Part shown: positions 43,557-51,280 of the stretch, piece by piece
Numbering within the stretch: the first letter of the stretch is position 1
Layout of the letters: each line of letters opens with the position of its first letter
Source: Natronomonas moolapensis 8.8.11
GTDB taxonomy: Archaea; Halobacteriota; Halobacteria; Halobacteriales; Haloarculaceae
Length of the DNA stretch: 64,000 nt
Assembly (NCBI RefSeq): GCF_000591055.1
Contig: NC_020388.1
Span: 1,860,001 to 1,924,000, forward strand
Reading direction: 5' to 3'
Translations under genes and position numbers: made by a program
Notes under the pieces: model-generated
Databases searched by the model: none
What the model saw: the letters and a program-made list of their open reading frames with translations, nothing else
Told to the model about the DNA's origin: nothing

Positions 43557-45554
43557 ATGGGCAATACGAACTCAAAAAGCGGGGTGGGATACTGGCTGAA
43601 ACCACTCATCACGGGCGTTATTGTCACAAAAATAGCATATTTGATACCGGTTGTGAATTTGTTTGCACCGATTGTCGGAGGTTCTGTAACCGCTTATATG
43701 CTCGATAGCGGGGCTATTGAGGGATTAAAAGGGGGATTCCTGAAAGGCATTCTTATGACGCTTCCGGCGATTATACTGGGGGTATTTTTTGCTGATATAT
43801 TGGCAGGGATCCCAATTATTGGAAACCTACTTGCAGGAAGCCTTGGGTTAGTCGTCGCAGTTATACTACTCCACTCGGTTGTTTTAGGGATGCTTTCTGG
43901 GTTTGTTACAGGAGCAATTGCAACTACTGCCAAAGAGGCCGATCCAGTTGAGACAACGGCGAAAAAGACAGCAGCCGCAGCAAATACAGCTGACAAGGCA
44001 AAGGAAACCTACTCAGAGAGCCGAAAAGAAGCAAAAGAAACCTATTCAGAGAGCCGTGATGCCGATTTAGGCGAACAAAGTGCTTCCGGATCTAATAATG
44101 TAACAGAGTCTAGAACGAGTAATAGCCTGGATTCAGAGGCCCATACAGGAACTGACCAACAGCCCAAGCAAGCATCTGACTCTGTTAGCGAAAAGCAAGA
44201 ACAATTATCAAACTGTACCGATTGCGGTACAGATGTTTCTCCGGACGCGAACTTTTGCCCTGAGTGCGGAGCTGAGTCTCCGTTTTCTTCAGACGGTCGT
44301 CAATCGTCCCAGTATACGGATTCAGCAAGCCAGTCAAACGCTACACAATCGAAAGAGAACCACCGGCAAACCGTTTCAACAACGGCAACATCCGAATCAG
44401 ATGTAGTTCGGAGGACCGTTGAGAAGATTGAGGACCAGAAACATATCAACTCTCAAGCCGCAAATCAGCTCTGTGAAGCACTTTCGGACCCCAACAACAG
44501 TGACCATGTTGAATCCGCTCTTGATGAAGCCATTGACCGATTAGAAGTGGTGGAATCGACTGAGGAGGCGATCACAGGGATTAATGATTACTCCTCAACC
44601 CGACAGCTTGAATCAGCACAAAGACAGCTTGTCCAAACCGACAGCAACTTTGCCGATAGTATAAATTCGGTTATCGACCGTATGATTAAACTTGAAAACG
44701 ATGTAGATCAGCGGGCACAAGAACATGATCGACTTACAGATGCGGCAGACACCATCTGTCGGGTCGCAGAAGATAGTAACGCTGTGACGCTCCACGCCCG
44801 TGGCACAGTTGATCGCACCCAGCAGCTGGCTGAAAAGCTTGACTCTGAGACTATGCAAATCAACGAATCAAGGTCATCTGTCTCAACTCTCGCCGAAGAT
44901 ATTAGACATTCGATCCAGCCAGAAACGGACCAGTCGCGAAAACTCTTAGAAACACTCATCAATCCGGAAGGACGGGATGTTAAGGAGATATTGAAAACGA
45001 CAGTCAAAACGGTTGATGAGCACGCTGAGACCAGACAAATGCTTTCAGAGATTGGGACGAAAGATGTCAAGCGGAGGCTTGATTCGCTAAGCCAAGAGCT
45101 TGGGAATAAAGACACATCGATATATAGCCATCTTTCCGATCGGATCCGTGAATTAGAAGCATTACTTGACGATCCCGATTGTGTAGGCAGCATACAGCTA
45201 TATGCGATCTATCAGGAGGTGTTATATTATGACCGAACTCTGCTTCCACGGCTCTCTCGATCACTGTCTCGTGGCGGGTCTGTTGACGCTGAGGAGATGT
45301 TTTCAACGGTTCAATGGCAGATCGAAGACCTCAAATCGGAATTTGTCTCAGTCAGGCCTGATCACAACCACTCAATCCCAAAGCACTTTCTCGGATTAGC
45401 TGAAGAACTAACTACCGACGCTGAAAAAGAACTTACCGATAGGCCCGAACGGGCAGCAGGAATCTTACTAGCCGCTGACGCACTTATTGATCATGTCAAA
45501 GCACTCTACCAACGGAACGAGTACAGTGTGATGCTTCGGCGACTCAGAGGATAA
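43557..45554 (+). CDS. Membrane protein with zinc ribbon and coiled coil, tubulin cluster
   Basis: 665 residues. Hydrophobic segments span ~10-120 (ITGVIVTKIAYLIPVVNLFA; ILMTLPAIILGVFFADILAG; LGLVVAVILLHSVVLGMLSG). A repeat KETYSESR occurs twice (~155-172). A double-Cys zinc ribbon follows at ~220-238 (CTDCGTDVSPDANFCPECGA), then a serine/glutamine-rich linker and ~370 residues of predicted helical bundle (SLSQELGNKDTSIYSHLSDR; LLPRLSRSLSRGGS). The order membrane - ribbon - helical rod suggests an anchor or adaptor for the neighbouring tubulins. Not assigned to a family. Confidence 0.75.
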   Translation: MGNTNSKSGVGYWLKPLITGVIVTKIAYLIPVVNLFAPIVGGSVTAYMLDSGAIEGLKGGFLKGILMTLPAIILGVFFADILAGIPIIGNLLAGSLGLVVAVILLHSVVLGMLSGFVTGAIATTAKEADPVETTAKKTAAAANTADKAKETYSESRKEAKETYSESRDADLGEQSASGSNNVTESRTSNSLDSEAHTGTDQQPKQASDSVSEKQEQLSNCTDCGTDVSPDANFCPECGAESPFSSDGRQSSQYTDSASQSNATQSKENHRQTVSTTATSESDVVRRTVEKIEDQKHINSQAANQLCEALSDPNNSDHVESALDEAIDRLEVVESTEEAITGINDYSSTRQLESAQRQLVQTDSNFADSINSVIDRMIKLENDVDQRAQEHDRLTDAADTICRVAEDSNAVTLHARGTVDRTQQLAEKLDSETMQINESRSSVSTLAEDIRHSIQPETDQSRKLLETLINPEGRDVKEILKTTVKTVDEHAETRQMLSEIGTKDVKRRLDSLSQELGNKDTSIYSHLSDRIRELEALLDDPDCVGSIQLYAIYQEVLYYDRTLLPRLSRSLSRGGSVDAEEMFSTVQWQIEDLKSEFVSVRPDHNHSIPKHFLGLAEELTTDAEKELTDRPERAAGILLAADALIDHVKALYQRNEYSVMLRRLRG

Positions 45555-45580
45555 GCACCATCGGTTGATCTAATCGGTAG

Positions 45581-45590
45581 TTATTTTATC
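45581..45590 (+). promoter_or_regulatory. TATA-like box of the second tubulin gene
   Basis: TTATTTTATC lies 31-40 bases before the ATG at 45621, allowing a leader of about 10 bases. Confidence 0.45.
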
Positions 45591-45620
45591 TGACGACGAA
45601 AACTGCAGTTTTGTGAACCA

Positions 45621-46895
45621 ATGACTTACTTGTTTGTGGGGGCAGGGCAGGCTGGAGGGGCGATCGTCGACGCATTATTCGAGTACACAGACGACTCGCT
45701 ACTTGGCCTATTTAGCAGCCCGGACATCTCAACCCTCGGGGCACCGATCGTTTTTAATTCAACCATCCGAGACCTGGAGAACCTAGCGAATGTTCCAGAG
45801 GCCAATCAATTTGGGATTGCAGAACAGCACGGACTGGTGGAACGGTCCGAGCCGGGGTTTGAAGAGATGGTTACTGGAGGGTTCGGTCGTGACCCTGTTA
45901 GGGCGAATGATGTGATGGCTCAGTACGATACAGAGATTCAAAACCTCTTAGACCGACGGTTCAGCGAAGCAGTTGCCCCGTCTGATGAAGAAGGAGATGC
46001 ACCGACGGTATCTGATACGATTGACTTCGTATTTTTGTGTCTCGGCCTCGGCGGCGGGACTGGTTGCGGGATCTCTCCACATCTAGCTCGACAGATCAAG
46101 CAATATACTGACGGGCATGCACAAGTGATTGCGATTGCGATTCTGCCCAATACAAAAGGAGCAGCTGATTCAGATAATGATGAGCAAGTGGCTGCCGGGA
46201 GGCAGGCATGGAACACCAGATATGGACTTGACCGTCTTGAATCCGAGGTTGATGGGATCGTTCTTGTCGACAATCAACGCATCTCGTATCTTGACTCTTC
46301 GGCAGGACAATTCGGTGAATACAATAATTACGTGGCAGCATCGCTCTACGACCTGATAACTGGTCCAGTGTTCAGTAGCGTTGACGCCAGTAAGGTAGAT
46401 GACGTTGACACACCGGATATCGATGTCCAAGATATCATTACCTCACTCTCGTTTGGCATCGGCTCCGACGAATCACAACCCGGGTATGCCGCGATTGGCC
46501 GATCCGTTTCAATGACACAAACGCTATCAGGTTACCTGCTTCCGTTTATTGGGAATCGTGAGGTCGACAGCGCAGCGCTGTCACGGTTATCAGCGTCTAA
46601 ACAAACATTAGCTAATGCAGATAGCCAAAAAGCTAAAAAAGCTATATCATTAATTCGAGCGCCTAGCTCATATCTTACCGACGGAAGTTATAGCGTTGAA
46701 ATGTCCACTATACAGAAATTTTTAGAGCAGAGCTGCGGGTCAAGCGAGGTGAATCTTGGAATCGCGTTAAGCGACCGGAACATGGCATCGCTAACGACGC
46801 TACTGACATACCGACGTGAAGACATCGATAGACTGGACGAGATCGACTCCATAGCGACAGCTTATGAAATAGAATCGGAGCAAATGACAACATGA
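45621..46895 (+). CDS. Tubulin/FtsZ-superfamily protein 2
   Basis: 424 residues. MTYLFVGAGQAGGAIVDALF is the N-terminal nucleotide loop at the very start of the protein, and VFLCLGLGGGTGCGISPHLA (~136-155) is a near-canonical tubulin GGGTG[ST]G signature. AIAILPNTKGAADSDNDEQV and DGIVLVDNQRISYLD match the strands and helix after the signature in FtsZ. Of the three it has the most canonical GTP-binding loop, so it is the best candidate for an active GTPase. It lacks the conserved C-terminal peptide of FtsZ and is not a division FtsZ. Its last codon overlaps the next small gene. Confidence 0.87.
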   Translation: MTYLFVGAGQAGGAIVDALFEYTDDSLLGLFSSPDISTLGAPIVFNSTIRDLENLANVPEANQFGIAEQHGLVERSEPGFEEMVTGGFGRDPVRANDVMAQYDTEIQNLLDRRFSEAVAPSDEEGDAPTVSDTIDFVFLCLGLGGGTGCGISPHLARQIKQYTDGHAQVIAIAILPNTKGAADSDNDEQVAAGRQAWNTRYGLDRLESEVDGIVLVDNQRISYLDSSAGQFGEYNNYVAASLYDLITGPVFSSVDASKVDDVDTPDIDVQDIITSLSFGIGSDESQPGYAAIGRSVSMTQTLSGYLLPFIGNREVDSAALSRLSASKQTLANADSQKAKKAISLIRAPSSYLTDGSYSVEMSTIQKFLEQSCGSSEVNLGIALSDRNMASLTTLLTYRREDIDRLDEIDSIATAYEIESEQMTT

Positions 46896-47128
46896 CTGGA
46901 TCGCCGGGGTTCATAACGCTCATGTCGTTTATCATTAGTGTTCAGCCTTCGCCAACCGAAGTCCGCCAGACTGGCAGACTGGCGTGGGAATTCAATAAGC
47001 TAACAAATGAGCTAACGTTCGTTGCTGGCGGGGGGGTGTTGATCGGCCTTGGTCTTGGAATAATAGTTTCGGGCGCTGTTGTATACGTATATAAACGAAA
47101 ACAAATAAACGCCAGACTCCACCCATGA
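46892..47128 (+). CDS. Small single-pass membrane protein
   Basis: 78 residues. A polar N-terminus (SPTEVRQTGRLAWEFNKLTN) precedes one hydrophobic helix (VLIGLGLGIIVSGAVVYVYK) and a basic tail. It overlaps the tubulin 2 stop and the next gene's start by 4 bases each (ATGA), so it is coupled to both. Function unknown; small size and placement suggest a subunit or membrane tether. Confidence 0.7.
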   Translation: MTGSPGFITLMSFIISVQPSPTEVRQTGRLAWEFNKLTNELTFVAGGGVLIGLGLGIIVSGAVVYVYKRKQINARLHP

Positions 47129-47922
47129 TTCGCCGTACTTCGCTCGTCATCGTAATTGTATGCGTTGCTGGATTAGCGCTCTCTGGCCTTGTAGTGCCGG
47201 GAGCAACTACAGGTACATCAGAGAACAGCGACAACTCAAGAGAGGCAGTCGTGACCAGTTCGGATGTTGTTAATAAAAATACCCCAACGTTCGGAATTAA
47301 TATTTCAGCCTCACCAGAACTTAAAACACAAGAGCGTCGGTTTAAGACCGCTTCAAATCAGACCAGTAATGCGTCCGAATCCTTGTCTGAGACCACCAGT
47401 ACAATCGAGGAAGCAGACTCATATGGTGGGGTTGAACATAATCGCGCAAAGCAAAATATTACTGAGATTGAGCAAGGATTGAATAACCTTTCAACCGCTG
47501 AAGATGGTATAAAAAAAGTGTTAAAGGAAGGAAGAGGTCAAAAAGATGTTACCCCAGCTGAACAGTTTTTATTGCTCAGCGTAATTGAAGAGGAACGGAG
47601 GGAAACAGAATCAACAGCTGAGAACTCCCTCAACCAATACGAAAATGCGGTGAGTGTGCAGCGCAGAGGTACACAGTCAACTGTAATCACGTATTTCGCT
47701 GGTGCGCTGCTCGCAGGGCTGTTTGGCGGTGCTGCATTGGGTAGCGTGGTTCCACTTATCGAAGCAAGGAACGTTCGCAATAAAATGAAACTCAGCCGAA
47801 ACGTATCATATAATCGACGCGCTGGCATCGTTCCAGTCATCGTTGGAGCCATCGTTCTTGTTAGCGGCTTTGCAGTGATATGGCATATTGGAGTATTAGA
47901 TCTAATTGGGGTGATCCTATGA
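47125..47922 (+). CDS. Exported membrane protein, tubulin cluster
   Basis: 265 residues. An N-terminal signal segment (RRTSLVIVIVCVAGLALSGL), a mainly helical outside domain rich in S, T, N and Q (FKTASNQTSNASESLSETTS), and two membrane helices near the C-terminus (ITYFAGALLAGLFGGAALGS; IVPVIVGAIVLVSGFAVIWH). No family recognised. ATGA overlaps join it to the genes on both sides. Confidence 0.7.
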   Translation: MIRRTSLVIVIVCVAGLALSGLVVPGATTGTSENSDNSREAVVTSSDVVNKNTPTFGINISASPELKTQERRFKTASNQTSNASESLSETTSTIEEADSYGGVEHNRAKQNITEIEQGLNNLSTAEDGIKKVLKEGRGQKDVTPAEQFLLLSVIEEERRETESTAENSLNQYENAVSVQRRGTQSTVITYFAGALLAGLFGGAALGSVVPLIEARNVRNKMKLSRNVSYNRRAGIVPVIVGAIVLVSGFAVIWHIGVLDLIGVIL

Positions 47923-50006
47923 ATTCAAGCACACAGAGAACTTTGACAATCGGAGGACTCGTTGTTGCCGCAGCTGCCATAGGAGCTGTTGTTTTCGTTG
48001 TGACAGGCACGACGGAGGTCGTCTGGGGGACAATGATTAGCCTCCCGATTATTATTGTCGTCGGTGTTGCAGTATACGTGCGGGGGCTCATCACGCGGAG
48101 TAAGACCAGTGAACAGCAATACGTCCGCAAACGGGGGCGTAGTGTAGCCGAGGATTTTCAGAATCATCTCCGCACTCTGGATGAGTTGCGAGATTCATAT
48201 CCCGACTGGTCCCCAAATATCGAGGCCCGTACTAATTCTCTTGTTGCCGATTTCCAGAATCAGGGCGTGAAAATCCAGCCCGATTCAGGGGCATTTGAAT
48301 TAACTAGCGGGATTGATAATGCTGATGTTCAGGAGTTCGAACGTCTTGAAACAGAGGTCGAGAGGTTCCACGACGAGTTTGAGGAGCTGTTTCGAGAATT
48401 TGTGCGTTCAGAAATAAACGAAACTGAGGAGCAAATCGCCAATCTCAGTGATGTCGATCTTATTGTATCTGTGCCAACGGCATCAGAACCTCCTGCAACT
48501 GACCCAATCCCGGCATATCAAGACACTCTCTCCCATACTCGTGAACAAGCTGATGACGCAGTTGAAACAGCGATCGAAACAATTCGGGAGATGACACGGG
48601 GAGATATGCGGCCTGAAGATGTTGACGCCATTGAACAAGAGCTTGAGGCTGCCTCCAACGCAGCTGATAAACATGATTATAATAAAACAGTCGATTCAGT
48701 GCTGGATGCTCGCGACCGGCTTCGTGACCAATTCTCTGGGTCCTTTGAGGTTGAGCGTGAACGACTCTCTAATCTTCTTGATGCCGTTCTGAAGTCGAAT
48801 GTTGACGAGTACGTTGACGCAGAACAAATTGACTTGATCACTGAAATGGACCAGCGTGTTGACTCTCTTGACTCAGCGCTGGAACTCGCTGAACTAATGA
48901 GAATGCAGAATCAGCTCAGGGAAACTTGCGTTTCAATTCTACGTTCGATGGAGTCGGACCTCAACGGTGCAGTCAAGACCCTTCGATCAGCAGAAACTCC
49001 AGATGGATACTATAATGAGCCAGCCGTTGTCGACGAGTCGCTTGGCAGCAAAGTTGCAGATATAGACGATCTTGAACGGTTTACTGCTGAGTGGGCTGAC
49101 GCAGCCGCTCGCCTAACTGATGCGCTTGAAACGGCAAGTACGAAAGCGTCGGTTATTGGAGCGTACGACGATCTTGCCGGTACAATTGAGACCAAATTGA
49201 ACCAGACCGGTGAAGTGACTGCCGACGATCTACCGGTCCGACATGCCGAGGAGTTCCTTGGTCTCTACAATCGTCGCAATCCATCCGTTGAGTTTGATCC
49301 CGCGCAAGTGCTTCTACGACGTGGGGATGTTGAACAATATGATCTTACTGTTGATCTACAATATGAACACGGAGGCGAGTCTCGACAGGCGACTATTGAA
49401 ATCAACGGGGGAGTATACTCCGAGACAAAAATGGTTGAAACACATGTCGCTGCTTCTGTTGAATTCACCGACATTCCTCAAGGGGAATATACCCTTTCAG
49501 CTGACCCTGGGGCCAGTAAGTTCGGGACAATCAAACGTGAACTGGTTATTGAGGACGATCTTAGCGTAAGCATCAAATTCAGTGAGCGGTCGCCTCGTGA
49601 ACGCTTATGTTCGGGGATAGATCAAGACATGACGGAATATCTTCCTGCGATTGAGTCACAGGTCTCCTCAAGATTCAGAGAACAAGGCTACGTTTCGGCA
49701 AGTATGGATTTACCTGTACAAGATGAATACGGCCCATGCCTAATTGCCATATGGGGTGAACAGAGCGAACACGATGTGGCCGAATTTAATGACGATGTAG
49801 TTGTATACGACCGGTCCCAAGTCCGGCGTGAACTTGAAAACACGGTTCAGTATAATATTGAGCCTGGCGATGAGCTTCAATTTAGTGACGCAAGAAATAA
49901 TTTCTTGTCCGTACCCGTGCCAGACGAGACCATACGCGAGATGATTGGGGATCTACAGACAGACGATGACGTAACCACGACGAAGACAGCGATCAAAATG
50001 GAATAA
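47919..50006 (+). CDS. Membrane-anchored coiled-coil protein with beta-sandwich domain
   Basis: 695 residues from MNSSTQRTLTIGGLVVAAAA. Two membrane helices lie in the first ~65 residues (AAAIGAVVFVVTGTTE; WGTMISLPIIIVVGVAVYVR). A long acidic helical domain covers ~80-430 (VQEFERLETEVERFHDEFEE; TAIETIREMTRGDMRPEDV). A PEGA/CnaB-like beta-sandwich (~465-560: YDLTVDLQYEHGGESRQATI; FTDIPQGEYTLSADPG) and a final alpha/beta part follow. The bulk should lie in the cytoplasm, next to the tubulins. It has the same logic as the 39836 and 43557 products: membrane helices first, helical rod after. Confidence 0.75.
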   Translation: MNSSTQRTLTIGGLVVAAAAIGAVVFVVTGTTEVVWGTMISLPIIIVVGVAVYVRGLITRSKTSEQQYVRKRGRSVAEDFQNHLRTLDELRDSYPDWSPNIEARTNSLVADFQNQGVKIQPDSGAFELTSGIDNADVQEFERLETEVERFHDEFEELFREFVRSEINETEEQIANLSDVDLIVSVPTASEPPATDPIPAYQDTLSHTREQADDAVETAIETIREMTRGDMRPEDVDAIEQELEAASNAADKHDYNKTVDSVLDARDRLRDQFSGSFEVERERLSNLLDAVLKSNVDEYVDAEQIDLITEMDQRVDSLDSALELAELMRMQNQLRETCVSILRSMESDLNGAVKTLRSAETPDGYYNEPAVVDESLGSKVADIDDLERFTAEWADAAARLTDALETASTKASVIGAYDDLAGTIETKLNQTGEVTADDLPVRHAEEFLGLYNRRNPSVEFDPAQVLLRRGDVEQYDLTVDLQYEHGGESRQATIEINGGVYSETKMVETHVAASVEFTDIPQGEYTLSADPGASKFGTIKRELVIEDDLSVSIKFSERSPRERLCSGIDQDMTEYLPAIESQVSSRFREQGYVSASMDLPVQDEYGPCLIAIWGEQSEHDVAEFNDDVVVYDRSQVRRELENTVQYNIEPGDELQFSDARNNFLSVPVPDETIREMIGDLQTDDDVTTTKTAIKME

Positions 50007-50012
50007 ACAATA

Positions 50013-51239
50013 ATGGCAACAAATACGTTTACCAGATGGAGTGTGATTGCGTCAGGGGAGGGTGGTGGACGAGTCGCCTCACAGTTCTTTGAACGCGCAG
50101 AAAATCCTGGAATCGATGAACGGATACTGGTCATGAACACGAACCGTTCTGATCTTCGAAACACAATTGACCGGCTCGAAGAACATATTGGGCCCTCAGA
50201 TGACGAAGATCAGCTTATGGGCAATCATGCTATTGAGTTCGGATCTCAAGCGGGAGCTGGTAACTTCTTCCCAAATGGGGAAGCATGTGCTCGAGAGGAT
50301 ATCGATAGAATTGTTAACAATATCAGTAATCTAGCTGGCAACACGGACGCCTTCATGCATATCGCGACGCTGGGTGGCGGAACCGGAAATGGTTCAATTC
50401 CGTACATTATTGATCAATTCAAGAATGGTCTTCCCGATGCTGTAGACGAGAATGTTGAGGACTGGATGGGTAGCGTCATCCATGCAGCATTCGGAATATG
50501 GCCGTACTATTATGAGCAGCCGCAGCGACATTTTAATGCGGTCTGTGGGCTCTCGCGGCTATTACGGACAGGGAACGAAAGGCAGAATGCAGATATGGTC
50601 CTACTGGCGTCCAATTCGCATCTTGAGGACTCTGATAGTGAAGGAGACGATCAGTATGGTTCAATCAATAACGCGATAATCAGAGCGATTGATTTGATGA
50701 TTGGGGCTGGGCGGGAAACTAGGAGTGTTATCGATATCAAGGACTACGTAACTATCCCTTCTCAAATGGACACATATCACTTTACACCTGCTGTTTCGAC
50801 TGGTTTAGATGGATCTGTCTTCGAGCTTGAGTATATGCTAGAGAAAGCATCTGAAAATGCATATGTGCCGATGGATGTCGAAACGACGCAAGCCGCGTAT
50901 GCGATTGTTCGAGCACCAGAGGCAATGATTGACAATGATGAGATTTCTGAACCGGATGTCTATGATGCGTTTCGAGATTGGACAAGTAGCCATGGACTTA
51001 ATGTGGCAGGACAGGCCAGCCTAACACCAAAACGTGGAAGGGGGAGCGATGTCGATGTTTTGCTTCTATTGGGCGGATTTAGCCTAGATCCCCTTTTAGA
51101 TCACTCTTGGGATGATTTCGAAATGTTAGGTGAAAGTCTATCTGGGTCAGGCAGCGGCAAGTCTAAACTTACCCGCGCAGAACTTGATAGAATCGTTTCA
51201 AATCTTGAAGAGTACGCAGACCACAACATCGGGAAATAA
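50013..51239 (+). CDS. Tubulin/FtsZ-superfamily protein 3
   Basis: 408 residues. SVIASGEGGGRVASQFFERA near the N-terminus is the first loop, and HIATLGGGTGNGSIPYIIDQ (~115-134) is the tubulin signature (GGGTGNG). FGIWPYYYEQPQRHFNAVCG and VLLASNSHLED follow where FtsZ has its post-signature strands. It is more divergent than protein 2. It begins six bases after the previous stop and ends adjacent to the next gene, so it is part of a long operon. Three non-identical tubulins in one locus raise the possibility of mixed filaments. Confidence 0.85.
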   Translation: MATNTFTRWSVIASGEGGGRVASQFFERAENPGIDERILVMNTNRSDLRNTIDRLEEHIGPSDDEDQLMGNHAIEFGSQAGAGNFFPNGEACAREDIDRIVNNISNLAGNTDAFMHIATLGGGTGNGSIPYIIDQFKNGLPDAVDENVEDWMGSVIHAAFGIWPYYYEQPQRHFNAVCGLSRLLRTGNERQNADMVLLASNSHLEDSDSEGDDQYGSINNAIIRAIDLMIGAGRETRSVIDIKDYVTIPSQMDTYHFTPAVSTGLDGSVFELEYMLEKASENAYVPMDVETTQAAYAIVRAPEAMIDNDEISEPDVYDAFRDWTSSHGLNVAGQASLTPKRGRGSDVDVLLLLGGFSLDPLLDHSWDDFEMLGESLSGSGSGKSKLTRAELDRIVSNLEEYADHNIGK

Positions 51240-51280
51240 TGATTTTGACTATAGACTCTCAAGCCGGCTCTCGAGCAATA

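Noticed and set aside
41831-46895. One of the tubulins being the cell-division FtsZ or CetZ
   Set aside because: The signatures deviate, the C-terminal partner-binding peptide is absent, and the neighbours are not division or translation genes that usually flank haloarchaeal ftsZ.
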